From: an uncultured Clostridium sp. | Lineage (GTDB): Bacteria; Bacillota; Clostridia; TANB77; CAG-508 | Assembly (NCBI GenBank): GCA_900553125.1 | Contig: USCB01000029.1 | Location: forward strand, 1 to 18,145 | Length of the DNA stretch: 18,145 bases | Direction of reading: 5' to 3' | Part shown: piece by piece, positions 1 through 7,216 of the stretch | Position numbering within the stretch: the stretch's first letter is position 1 | How the letters are laid out: the number at the start of each line of letters is the position of its first letter | Program-made: the position numbers and the translations under genes | The notes under the pieces: model-generated | What the model saw: only the letters and a program-made list of their open reading frames with translations | Told to the model about the DNA's origin: nothing | Database searches by the model: none

Positions 1-114
1 TGACTTTTAGGAAAAATGAATTAGTAAATTTAGAACAAATGAAATTATAAGAAATATAAAAGTTAGATATGGGTTACGAGTTGGATATGGGATAATAAAG
101 TGCAATTCACACAA

Positions 115-143
115 GTTTAAAGTGCAAAAATTGCACTTTAAAC
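115..143 (-). terminator. Perfect hairpin downstream of the minus-strand gene
   Basis: GTTTAAAGTGCAA (115-127) and its exact complement (131-143) form a 13-bp stem with a 3-nt AAA loop, 14 bp beyond the stop codon of the minus-strand gene. A third copy of AAAGTGCAA lies at 97-105 and could pair instead with the 131-139 arm. The minus-strand tail is not a clean U-run, so termination efficiency is uncertain; the plus-strand tail is T-rich and the hairpin could act in both directions. Confidence 0.6.
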
Positions 144-156
144 TCTATTCATTTTC

Positions 157-978
157 TTACTTTCTTATTTTCATCCCATCAATCCATTTTTCAAAATCAC
201 TACCACTAATTTCATCATGTTTATATTTATCAAGCATCACAGCACCATCAACTTTATATCTTTCATAAAGAGCTAATACCTCAGGATTATTACTAATAGA
301 AGCTTGTTTACTCAAATTTTTATATCTATTCCTATACTTTTTACAAATAGGATCATTAGCATATGTTCTATTAGAAGAAACCTTATCAGCAAATTCCTTA
401 CAAGTTAGACCATCTTTAAAATTTTCAGATATATTATCTAAAATTGATTCATATGTTTCATTATCTTTCAAAATCTTTAGAATTTCATAATCTGAATCTT
501 CTTCAGTAGATGATTCAAACAATGTCTTGAAATATATTTTTTCTGCGATATTCCTAAAAACAAATTGAGCAGAGTCAATAAAACTAAAATAAAGTAATTT
601 CGTCCCTTCAGCATAATCTATAAATTCATCTTCTGTTAATATTATTTTTGGATTATCCATAATTTCAGATGTTAAATCAATACTTTTATAATATTCAAAA
701 TTTAGATAATTCTTTTTACTAGCAATAAAATTAACAAGAAAATAATGCACTAAAAAATAGTTCAAATGTAAAGCATTTGAAAAATCTAAATTTAGAAATT
801 CAAGCAGAAATGTTCCGATATTTTTTGCTTTAGGTTTAACTTTTTCAAAAACATATAATTTTTTATTCTTTAGTTTTTCTGGTATTTTCTCTGAGTCTGT
901 TAGTTCTATTGGTTCGTATCTTACAAAATACTCTTTTGAATTTTTGAAGTCAAATGCTATTTCTAATTCATAATTCAT
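157..978 (-). CDS. Hypothetical protein, 273 aa, unknown function
   Basis: I do not recognise this protein with confidence. It starts at ATG 978 behind a strong AAGGAGG site with a 6-nt spacer. It is rich in Lys, Phe, Tyr and Glu. A mostly hydrophobic stretch around residues 65-88 looks like a buried helix rather than a clear membrane segment, and there is no signal peptide. The last 80 residues (a single Cys followed by Lys/Arg-rich helices, then a segment ending in Phe-Glu-Lys-Trp) recall the tail of clostridial DUF6076-type proteins, which normally carry a Cys-rich zinc motif upstream; here most of those cysteines are absent, so this resemblance is weak. The gene is transcribed away from the rest of the element. 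Its upstream region is the six-fold repeat array, which may control it. A perfect hairpin lies just after the stop. Confidence 0.75.
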   Translation of the reverse strand: MNYELEIAFDFKNSKEYFVRYEPIELTDSEKIPEKLKNKKLYVFEKVKPKAKNIGTFLLEFLNLDFSNALHLNYFLVHYFLVNFIASKKNYLNFEYYKSIDLTSEIMDNPKIILTEDEFIDYAEGTKLLYFSFIDSAQFVFRNIAEKIYFKTLFESSTEEDSDYEILKILKDNETYESILDNISENFKDGLTCKEFADKVSSNRTYANDPICKKYRNRYKNLSKQASISNNPEVLALYERYKVDGAVMLDKYKHDEISGSDFEKWIDGMKIRK

Positions 979-1004
979 AATTTTCCTCCTTGAACTTGTA
1001 TTAA

Positions 1005-1445
1005 ATTTATAACCTTTCTATATAAAAGGCGAAATGAAAGTATTAAAATTCCCAAAAATTTTAAAAAAATTAATTTTTATGCCTTCACATATAATAGGCG
1101 AAATAAAATTAAAAAATCTCACAAAATTTATAAAGAATTTTAAAATTTTAATATTCCTATATACAAATAGGCGAAAAAAGACTCAAAAATCTTAGTAAAA
1201 ATACAAAAAATTTTTAAGATTTAATCCCTCTATATGCAAATAGGCGAAATAATATTGGAAAATATACCAAAAATTATAAAAATTTTTAAAAAATTTTAAT
1301 CCTTCTATACACATAGGCGAAAAAAAAGTGAAAAACCTGACCAAAATTGTAAAAAAAATTTAAAAAATTTTAAATTATTGATCCTTCTATATAAATAGGC
1401 GAAATAAAAATAGAAAATATGACAAAAATCATAAATTTTTTACAA
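1005..1445. repeat. Six degenerate tandem repeats (about 72-bp period) with core AGGCGAAA
   Basis: The invariant octamer AGGCGAAA begins at 1027, 1096, 1169, 1242, 1315 and 1397, so the spacings are 69, 73, 73, 73 and 82 bp. Around it lies a looser conserved block that reads roughly AATCCTTCTATATAAAT before the octamer and TAAAA after it. The rest of each unit is A/T-rich with oligo-A and oligo-T runs able to form weak hairpins. The array fills the gap between the divergent minus-strand gene and the HTH/replication genes. That position and the regular spacing fit replication iterons or a multi-site operator. Units differ too much from one another, and the linkers are too alike, for a CRISPR array. 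Confidence 0.85.
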
Positions 1446-1547
1446 ATTAAAAAATAAAGAAATAGCCATACAATAGAAATAAATTTTAGAATTATTATCT
1501 GTACGGTTTTTTAGAGCAAATAAAACATCTAAAATAATAAATAATAA

Positions 1548-1559
1548 TTAGTTAACTAA
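1548..1559. promoter_or_regulatory. 12-bp perfect palindrome, possible operator
   Basis: TTAGTTAACTAA is a perfect palindrome about 90 bp upstream of the HTH/excisionase-like gene, in an otherwise structureless AT-rich leader (1446-1648). A DNA-binding protein site is the simplest reading, but such palindromes also arise by chance in DNA this AT-rich. No convincing -35/-10 pair was found with it. Confidence 0.3.
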
Positions 1560-1648
1560 ATTATACAAATGTAAATGCAAGAATATATAAAATTAAATAT
1601 TTATACATACTTTTGCATAAAGAATTTAAGAAAAAGAGAGGTGATTAT

Positions 1649-1852
1649 ATGCCAGAATTACCAATGGTAGAACGAAAAACACTAACAATGAAAGAAACAG
1701 CAGAGTATTTAGGAATATCATATTGGTTAGTAAACCAATTAGTAAGAAGAAAACAAATACCATGTGCAAGAGTTGGTGGAAGAGTATTATTTAGAGTACA
1801 AGCACTAGATGAATACCTAAATAATAAAGAACAAGAATCATTAAAAAAGTAA
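1649..1852 (+). CDS. Excisionase-like helix-turn-helix DNA-binding protein
   Basis: This 67-residue protein is a small MerR/excisionase-type (HTH_17) DNA-binding protein. The pattern is Thr-Met-Lys-Glu-Thr-Ala-Glu-Tyr-Leu-Gly-Ile-Ser (recognition fold start), then Val-Arg-Arg-Lys-Gln-Ile-Pro, Gly-Gly-Arg-Val-Leu-Phe-Arg and a final helix with Leu-Asp-Glu-Tyr-Leu. In this family such proteins act as recombination directionality factors (Xis) or as regulators of element genes. I chose ATG 1649 because GAGAGGTGAT sits just upstream; a TTG 36 bp earlier is open but has no ribosome site. It is followed 12 bp later by the replisome-organizer gene and is probably co-transcribed with it. No integrase is in the window, so the excisionase role is inferred. 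Confidence 0.85.
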   Translation: MPELPMVERKTLTMKETAEYLGISYWLVNQLVRRKQIPCARVGGRVLFRVQALDEYLNNKEQESLKK

Positions 1853-1864
1853 AGGAGGGAAAAC

Positions 1865-2380
1865 ATGCAATGGATTAAAGTTTTTACAGATATATTTGCA
1901 AATCCAAAAATCAAAATATTACTCAAAGAACGTGATGGGGACACATTTTTTAGAGTATGGATTCAATTATTAACAATAGCAGGACAATGTATGCAAGAAG
2001 GAAAGTTAATGATTTCAGAAAATAATCCGATGTCAGTGCATGAACTTGCAACAATCATTCACAAAACGGATGCAAAAATGGAAAATATATTGAACAAATT
2101 AATCCATTTAGAAATGCTAATATATCAGGAAAATACATATATAATTAAAAACTGGTATAAGTATCAAAGTATTGATAAATATGAGAAAATTTTAGAGCAA
2201 AATAGAGCAAGACAAAAAAGATTTAGAGATAAGAAAAAAGAAGAAAATAACGTTACGCAAACATCAAGTAACGTGGAAGAAGAGAATATAACAGAAGAGA
2301 ATAAAATAGAAAATAATAGATTAGAAGATGATATAAAGGCAGGTGAAAATGGTAGTGGATTCAAAACAATTGATTTCTGA
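1865..2380 (+). CDS. Phage replisome-organizer-like protein, short form
   Basis: The N-terminal 115 residues match the phage replisome organizer / DnaD-like N-terminal winged-helix pattern: an opening Trp-Ile-Lys-Val-Phe, then Phe-Ala-Asn-Pro-Lys-Ile-Lys, Phe-Phe-Arg-Val-Trp-Ile-Gln-Leu-Leu, a helix around residues 55-85, and the closing Lys-Asn-Trp-Tyr-Lys-Tyr-Gln. The tail (about 118-171) is charged and Glu/Asn-rich with an Arg-Gln-Lys-Arg-Phe-Arg-Asp-Lys-Lys patch. Proteins of this family bind the origin and recruit the helicase loader. The gene overlaps the DnaC-like gene downstream, the classic initiator-loader pair of phages and integrative elements. The start follows AAAGGAGGG with a good spacer. 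At 171 aa it is shorter than the usual 230-280, so a C-terminal segment may be missing or simply not needed. Confidence 0.85.
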   Translation: MQWIKVFTDIFANPKIKILLKERDGDTFFRVWIQLLTIAGQCMQEGKLMISENNPMSVHELATIIHKTDAKMENILNKLIHLEMLIYQENTYIIKNWYKYQSIDKYEKILEQNRARQKRFRDKKKEENNVTQTSSNVEEENITEENKIENNRLEDDIKAGENGSGFKTIDF

Positions 2381-3209
2381 CATAGTTTTAGATACTGATA
2401 ATAAAATGCACAAACAGTGCAAATTTTGTGGAAAGTTATTACATATAAATGATTATACTGCACTATATGTCAATATTGTTTATAAAGATATAGCAACAGC
2501 ATACGAAAGATGTACTTGTAATGAAGCTAGTAAAATTTGGCAACAATATGATGAATATATTGAAAAAGACAAAATAAGAAAAATCAATTTAAGTAAAATA
2601 AAAAAATTATTTAAAAATAATAATTTAGGAAAACGTCAATTAAATAGCACATTTGAAAATTATAAAATAACAAATAAGAATAAAAATGCTTATGAAAATG
2701 TTAAAAAATATGTAGACAAACTGATAAAAGGAACCACTAATAAAGGACTTTTTATAACAGGAGCTTATGGTGTAGGTAAAACTTATTTGGCATCATGTAT
2801 TGCAAATGAAATTATTAAGAACGGAAAATCAGTAATATTTGGAACTTTAATACAATTGTTAGATTTTATTAGAGATTCATATAGCGATTCAGAAGTTTCT
2901 GATAAAGACTATTTAAATTTATATTCTAGTGTAGATCTTTTGGTAATTGATGATTTAGGAAAAGAAAAGCCAACAGAATGGGTATTAGAAAAATTAATTT
3001 TGATAGTGAATAATAGATATAATAATTATTTGCCGATTGTTATAACCACAAATTATAACAGAAATCAATTAAGAGAAAGATTATGTATAAATAAAAATTA
3101 TAGTATTGTTGATTCAATAATTTCAAGACTATATGAAATGTGTAGTGGTATTGAAATTAAAGATGATGACCATAGAATGAGCGATTCCCTAATTAGGAAA
3201 TCACTCTGA
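2349..3209 (+). CDS. DnaC/IstB-like AAA+ ATPase, helicase loader
   Basis: This protein probably loads the replicative helicase at the element's origin. The N-terminus holds a Cys-rich segment (CKFC, then CTC about 40 residues later) that could bind zinc. The ATPase core shows Walker A GAYGVGKT (138-145), Walker B LLVIDDLG (Asp 201-202), a sensor-1-like IVITTNYN, and the SIISRLYEM arginine-finger region typical of DnaC and IstB. ATG 2349 is preferred because AAAGG lies 9 nt upstream; a GTG at 2343 is also in frame. It overlaps the end of the replisome-organizer gene, indicating translational coupling. IstB of an IS21-like transposon is the alternative, but no istA is present and the partner gene is a replication protein. 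A strong terminator follows. Confidence 0.9.
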   Translation: MVVDSKQLISDIVLDTDNKMHKQCKFCGKLLHINDYTALYVNIVYKDIATAYERCTCNEASKIWQQYDEYIEKDKIRKINLSKIKKLFKNNNLGKRQLNSTFENYKITNKNKNAYENVKKYVDKLIKGTTNKGLFITGAYGVGKTYLASCIANEIIKNGKSVIFGTLIQLLDFIRDSYSDSEVSDKDYLNLYSSVDLLVIDDLGKEKPTEWVLEKLILIVNNRYNNYLPIVITTNYNRNQLRERLCINKNYSIVDSIISRLYEMCSGIEIKDDDHRMSDSLIRKSL

Positions 3210-3262
3210 AATGGTTAATATAACTGGAGTACAAACTAAATTGTTTTAGATGTGAAATGATT

Positions 3263-3294
3263 AGTGACAGATAAAAATGTCACTTTTCTTTTTA
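3263..3294 (+). terminator. Rho-independent terminator after the replication genes
   Basis: AGTGACA (3263-3269) pairs with TGTCACT (3278-3284) across an 8-nt A-rich loop, followed by TTCTTTTTAT. It closes the HTH, replisome-organizer and loader operon. Confidence 0.9.
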
Positions 3295-3337
3295 TATTGT
3301 TTTAGAGTAAAAGAACTAAAATAAGAGAAATATTTTT

Positions 3338-3395
3338 AGCAAGATTCCCCTTTGTGTATACAAAGGGTTCTTGATAGTTGGGAATGTCCCAAACC
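3338..3395 (+). other. oriT-like hairpin segment upstream of mobC
   Basis: Two adjacent inverted repeats lie just upstream of mobC: CCCTTTGT-GTAT-ACAAAGGG (3348-3367), extended by imperfect AAGA/TTCTT flanks, and TTGGGA-ATG-TCCCAA (3378-3392). Relative to its AT-rich surroundings the block is GC-richer. Origins of transfer of mobilizable elements usually lie directly upstream of the mob genes and carry such hairpins beside the nick site. The nick site itself cannot be identified by eye. A leader attenuator for mobC is the alternative. Confidence 0.55.
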
Positions 3396-3419
3396 ATTTT
3401 ATGAAATGGAGATGATAAA

Positions 3420-3725
3420 TTGAAGAAGGATAAAATTATAACAATTAGAGTTAGTGAAAAAGAGAAGAGCGGATTGATTGAAAAAAGCAAAATTGCTAAA
3501 CTAAGTTTATCAGAGTATTTGATTAAACAAGGTTTAGATAAAGATATAGTGATGGTTGATGGATTAAATGAAGTCGTAGCAGAACTTAGAAGAATAGGAA
3601 ATAATATAAATCAATTAACATATTTGGTGAATAGTGGAAGGATTTATACTGTTGATTTTAGTGAGGTGAAACAAGAAATAGGAAAGGTATGGAATGTAAT
3701 TAATGAGTTACAAAATAAGTGGTGA
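3420..3725 (+). CDS. mobC: MobC-family relaxosome protein
   Basis: This 101-residue protein matches plasmid/ICE MobC relaxosome proteins. It has an N-terminal ribbon-helix-helix-like segment (Ile-Thr-Ile-Arg-Val-Ser-Glu-Lys-Glu-Lys, then Leu-Ser-Leu-Ser-Glu-Tyr-Leu) and the family hallmark LRRIGNNINQLTYLVNSG at about residues 57-74. MobC binds near oriT and helps a relaxase open the strands. The start is TTG 3420, with GGAGATG 8 nt upstream; the nearby ATG runs into a stop at once. A relaxase gene normally follows and usually overlaps, but here the restriction operon begins about 115 bp later. The protein looks full length, so mobilization in trans, or a relaxase outside the window, is implied. 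Confidence 0.88.
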   Translation: MKKDKIITIRVSEKEKSGLIEKSKIAKLSLSEYLIKQGLDKDIVMVDGLNEVVAELRRIGNNINQLTYLVNSGRIYTVDFSEVKQEIGKVWNVINELQNKW

Positions 3726-3787
3726 AAAAATATTAGAAATTATAAAAAACTTTTTCGACAAAATAGTTTAAAATATTGGAATTTTTA

Positions 3788-3816
3788 TTGTTAAAAATTG
3801 GATTGTGTGATATAAA
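3788..3816 (+). promoter_or_regulatory. Extended -10 promoter of the hsd operon
   Basis: TTGTTA (3788-3793), a 17-bp spacer and TATAAA (3811-3816), with TGA just before the -10 (extended -10 form TGnTATAAA). The predicted start is about 30 nt upstream of the hsdM start codon. Confidence 0.7.
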
Positions 3817-3852
3817 ATAAATAGGATAATTAAAAATTTTTTGGAGGATAAA

Positions 3853-5358
3853 ATGAATAGTGAAGAAGAGTTACAAGAACTAGAAAAAAAGCTATATGCT
3901 GCAGCTGATAAAATGAGAGGAGCAGTTCCAGTATCTAGTTACAAATTTATAATATTGGGATTAATATTTTTAAAATATATATCTGATGCATTTGAAGAAA
4001 GATATCGCCAATTAGTTGAAAATGGAGATGGAATGGAAGAAGATAGAGATTCATATACAATGGATAATATCTTTTATGTTCCAGCTAAAGCAAGATGGGA
4101 ATATTTAAATGCACATTCTAAAGATGCAAATATAGGACAATATATAGACGAAGCACTTGATGAAATAGAAAAAGAAAATACATCATTAAAGGGAGTATTA
4201 ATAAAAGAGTATAACAGCCCAGATTATAGAAACGTAAATCTTGGAGAATTAATAGATTTATTTACAAATATAAAAATTGGAAGTAAAGAAGCTCAAGATA
4301 AAGATATTTTAGGAAGAATATATGAATATTTCTTAGGAGAATTTGCAGCAAAAGAATTACAAAAAGGTGGAGAATTTTATACTCCAGCATGTCTTGTTAG
4401 AACAATGGTAGAAATGATAGAACCATATAAAGGAAGAATATATGATCCATGTTGTGGTTCAGGAGGAATGTTTGTACAAAGTACAAAATTTATTGAAAGA
4501 CATCAAGGAAAAGTACAAGATTTGGCAATATATGGACAAGAAAAGAATCCAACAACATGGAAATTAGCAAAAATGAATTTAGCAATTAGAAGTTTAAATG
4601 GTGATATTGGAAAATTTGCAGATGACACATTTCAAAATGATTTGCATAAAGGATTAAAAGCCGATTTTATTCTTGCAAATCCACCATTTAATATAAGTGA
4701 TTGGGGACAAGAAAAATTATTGCAAGACCCAAGATGGAAGTATGGAATACCACCTAAAGGAAATGCCAACATGGCATGGGTAGAACATATGATAGATAAA
4801 TTGTCAATAAATGGTAAAGCAGCAATAATATTAGCCAATGGAGCATTATCTTCTGATACCTCAGGAGAGGGAGAAATAAGAAAAAATATATTAGAAGCAG
4901 ATCTAGTAGATTGTATTTTAGCAATGCCATCAAATTTATTTTATACAGTTACAATTCCTTGTAGTATTTGGATTATAAATAGAAATAAAAAGCAAATTGG
5001 AAAAACATTATTTATTGATGCAAGAGAAATGGGAAATATGGTTACAAGAAAGTTAAGAGAACTTTCTGATGAAGATATTAATAAAATTTCAAGCACATAT
5101 CATAATTTTATTAATAATGTAAATTATGAAGATATTGCAGGATTTTGCAAAGTAGCTGATATTTCTGAAATAAAAGAAAACAACTATGTCTTAACACCAG
5201 GAAGATATGTTGGAACAAAGGAAGTTGAAGATGATGGTATACCTTTTGAAGAGAAAATGAAAGACTTAACATCAAAGTTAGCAGAGCAAATGCAAGAGAG
5301 TACAAAACTAGATGAAGAAATAAAGAAGGTATTAGGAGCGATAGGATATGGAATATAA
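3853..5358 (+). CDS. hsdM: Type I restriction-modification DNA methyltransferase subunit HsdM
   Basis: HsdM transfers a methyl group from S-adenosylmethionine to adenine N6 in the target recognised by HsdS, and is part of both the methylase (M2S) and the restriction complex. The N-terminal helical HsdM domain (about 1-135) precedes a methyltransferase core with motif I as DPCCGSGGMF (from residue 198) and the catalytic motif IV NPPF (276-279). The C-terminus ends in a coiled-coil-like stretch suited to contact HsdS. The 501-residue length is normal. ATG 3853 is preferred because GGAGG at 3843-3847 is a textbook ribosome site; an in-frame TTG at 3841 lies over that site. It overlaps hsdS by 11 nt, indicating coupled translation. 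No disrupted motif is seen. Confidence 0.97.
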   Translation: MNSEEELQELEKKLYAAADKMRGAVPVSSYKFIILGLIFLKYISDAFEERYRQLVENGDGMEEDRDSYTMDNIFYVPAKARWEYLNAHSKDANIGQYIDEALDEIEKENTSLKGVLIKEYNSPDYRNVNLGELIDLFTNIKIGSKEAQDKDILGRIYEYFLGEFAAKELQKGGEFYTPACLVRTMVEMIEPYKGRIYDPCCGSGGMFVQSTKFIERHQGKVQDLAIYGQEKNPTTWKLAKMNLAIRSLNGDIGKFADDTFQNDLHKGLKADFILANPPFNISDWGQEKLLQDPRWKYGIPPKGNANMAWVEHMIDKLSINGKAAIILANGALSSDTSGEGEIRKNILEADLVDCILAMPSNLFYTVTIPCSIWIINRNKKQIGKTLFIDAREMGNMVTRKLRELSDEDINKISSTYHNFINNVNYEDIAGFCKVADISEIKENNYVLTPGRYVGTKEVEDDGIPFEEKMKDLTSKLAEQMQESTKLDEEIKKVLGAIGYGI

Positions 5359-6508
5359 AACATTTAAACTTTCCGAAATTTCAGATAAAATCGGAGATGG
5401 ACTTCATGGAACACCAAGTTATAATGAAAATGGTGATTATTATTTTATTAATGGTAATAATCTGAATAATGGAAAAATTGAAATTAAAAATGATACAAAA
5501 AAAGTTAATGAAAATGAATATGAAAAATATAAAAAAGAGTTAAATAACAATACACTTTTATTGTCAATAAATGGAACTCTTGGAAATATTGCAAGATATG
5601 ATGGAGAAAAAATAATATTAGGGAAAAGCGTATGTTATATAAATATTAAACAGCAATTTAATGTTGATTTTATAAAATATATATTCAATTCAAAAGAATT
5701 TCAAAGATATTTAACAGTTGGTGCTAACGGTACAACCATAAAAAATGTTCCTTTATCGGCTATTAGAAATTATGAAATAAAAATTCCAAATATTGAAAAT
5801 CAAAATAAAATAGCTAATATTTTGGGAAAACTAGATAATAAAATATTAATTAACAATCAAACAAATGATAATTTGTATAATATGTGTAATGCTATTTTTC
5901 ATAATTATATAGATAAGTATTCAGAGCTAATAAAATATACTAAAATAATTGATATAGCAAATAAAGTAGTAACAGGTAAAACACCATCAACTAAAAATGA
6001 AAAGTTTTGGAATGGAGATATACCTTTTATAACAATTCCAGATATGCACAATCAATTTTTTGCAATAGATACAGAAAGAACAATAAGCAAAGTTGGAGCA
6101 AAATCATTAATACCTAAAAATTCAATATCTGTATCTTGTATTGCTACTGTTGGTTTAGTAAGTATAAGTACAGAAGAATCACAGACAAATCAACAGATAA
6201 ATTCTATTGTTCTAAAAAACAATTATGATTTATATTACTTATTTGAATTTTTATCAGAACAAGAAAATTTTATGAAAAATATAGCAGGAGGAAGTACAAC
6301 TTATAATATTAACAAAACAACATTTGAAAATATTGAAGTACCATACTTACCACAAGATATTGTTCAAAAATTTCATGATACAGTATGCAAATTATTTGAT
6401 AAAATAAAGCTAAATCAATTGGAAAACAAGAATTTAGAACAATTAAGAGACACACTATTACCAAAACTAATGAATGGAGAAATAGACCTAGATAAAATAG
6501 AAATTTAA
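5348..6508 (+). CDS. hsdS: Type I restriction-modification specificity subunit HsdS
   Basis: HsdS sets the DNA target of the methylase and restriction complexes. Two target-recognition domains can be seen: TRD1 at about residues 1-150 (opening Phe-Lys-Leu-Ser-Glu-Ile, with DGLHGTPSY) and TRD2 at about 195-345 (opening Ile-Asp-Ile-Ala-Asn-Lys-Val-Val-Thr-Gly-Lys-Thr-Pro-Ser). Each is followed by a conserved helix; the second ends in the usual LLPKLMNGEIDL. The 386-residue length indicates two complete half-sites, so a bipartite target is expected, but the sequence it reads cannot be deduced by eye. The start ATG lies inside the hsdM 3' end. No inverted partial hsdS copy or recombinase is present, so phase-variable shuffling is not supported. 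Confidence 0.95.
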   Translation: MEYKTFKLSEISDKIGDGLHGTPSYNENGDYYFINGNNLNNGKIEIKNDTKKVNENEYEKYKKELNNNTLLLSINGTLGNIARYDGEKIILGKSVCYINIKQQFNVDFIKYIFNSKEFQRYLTVGANGTTIKNVPLSAIRNYEIKIPNIENQNKIANILGKLDNKILINNQTNDNLYNMCNAIFHNYIDKYSELIKYTKIIDIANKVVTGKTPSTKNEKFWNGDIPFITIPDMHNQFFAIDTERTISKVGAKSLIPKNSISVSCIATVGLVSISTEESQTNQQINSIVLKNNYDLYYLFEFLSEQENFMKNIAGGSTTYNINKTTFENIEVPYLPQDIVQKFHDTVCKLFDKIKLNQLENKNLEQLRDTLLPKLMNGEIDLDKIEI

Positions 6509-6549
6509 TCATACAAATTACTATTTGTGTAACAAAAAGGAGCAAAAAA

Positions 6550-7206
6550 ATGGATGAATTAGTAGAAAATTTTGAAAAATCACTATTTGATGATTCGAAA
6601 GATATAATAGGAGATTATTTAGAAATAGGAATAGACTCTATAATAGATAATGAAATTCTAAAGGAAATACCAATAGTTAAAACAATAGTGGGAGTATTAA
6701 AAGTTGGAAAGAATGTGCATGATAGGAATTTATTGAAACAAACATTGGTATTTATAAACGAATTTAATAGAAAAGAGATAAGACAAGACAAAATAGAAGA
6801 ATACAAAAAAAGAATTGAAAATAATCCCAAAAAATGTGAAGATGAATTAGGGAGAATTATACTACTATTAAATAACTTTATAGATAAAGAAAAAAGCATT
6901 ATGTTAGCAAAGTTATTTAAAGCATATATAAAACAACAAATAAATTGGGATAGTTTTTGTGAATTTTCAGAAATAATAAATAGGATATTTATTCAAGATT
7001 TACATATATTATGCAAAATAAAAAATAGAGATATAGATTTAATGTTTTCACGCGAAGATGAATTTCGTGCCGAAAGGCTTTATTCTATTGGATTAATTGG
7101 TATGTCATTTAAAGCTTTAACATATCAAAATATAAAAAATGGACAGATAAATAATGGAAGGACAATAAGTCCATTAGGAAAACAGTTTTGTGAAATAGTA
7201 TTATAG
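6550..7206 (+). CDS. Unknown helical protein encoded between hsdS and hsdR
   Basis: I do not recognise a named family. The 218-residue protein is mostly helical, with a hydrophobic Ile/Val-rich segment (about 40-58, Glu-Ile-Pro-Ile-Val-Lys-Thr-Ile-Val-Gly-Val-Leu), a Lys/Glu-rich middle, and a C-terminal part (about 160-218: Glu-Asp-Glu-Phe-Arg-Ala-Glu-Arg-Leu-Tyr-Ser-Ile-Gly-Leu-Ile, then Ile-Ser-Pro-Leu-Gly-Lys-Gln-Phe) that reads like a winged helix. I recall similar unnamed proteins (hydrophobic Ile-Pro-x-x-x-x-Ile-Val-Gly segment followed by a long helical body) scattered in bacterial genomes. Location inside the hsd operon makes it an R-linked ORF in the sense used for Campylobacter hsd loci. 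A good GGAG site precedes ATG 6550. It may be a passenger defence gene or an accessory of the restriction system. Confidence 0.85.
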   Translation: MDELVENFEKSLFDDSKDIIGDYLEIGIDSIIDNEILKEIPIVKTIVGVLKVGKNVHDRNLLKQTLVFINEFNRKEIRQDKIEEYKKRIENNPKKCEDELGRIILLLNNFIDKEKSIMLAKLFKAYIKQQINWDSFCEFSEIINRIFIQDLHILCKIKNRDIDLMFSREDEFRAERLYSIGLIGMSFKALTYQNIKNGQINNGRTISPLGKQFCEIVL

Positions 7207-7216
7207 GGGGCAAATT

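Noticed and set aside
1005..1445. CRISPR array
   Set aside because: Repeat units are degenerate beyond an 8-bp core, the spacing varies from 69 to 82 bp, linkers resemble one another (A/T runs), and no cas gene is present.
1645..2463. Minus-strand open frames opposite the HTH and replisome-organizer genes
   Set aside because: They are antisense shadows of well-supported genes, Ser/Phe/Leu-rich from A-rich codons, with no ribosome sites.
2349..3209. IstB of an IS21-like insertion sequence
   Set aside because: No istA transposase or terminal inverted repeats are present, and the overlapping upstream gene is a replication protein.
5348..6508. Phase-variable hsdS locus
   Set aside because: No second or inverted hsdS copy, no recombinase gene and no simple-sequence tract is found in the gene.
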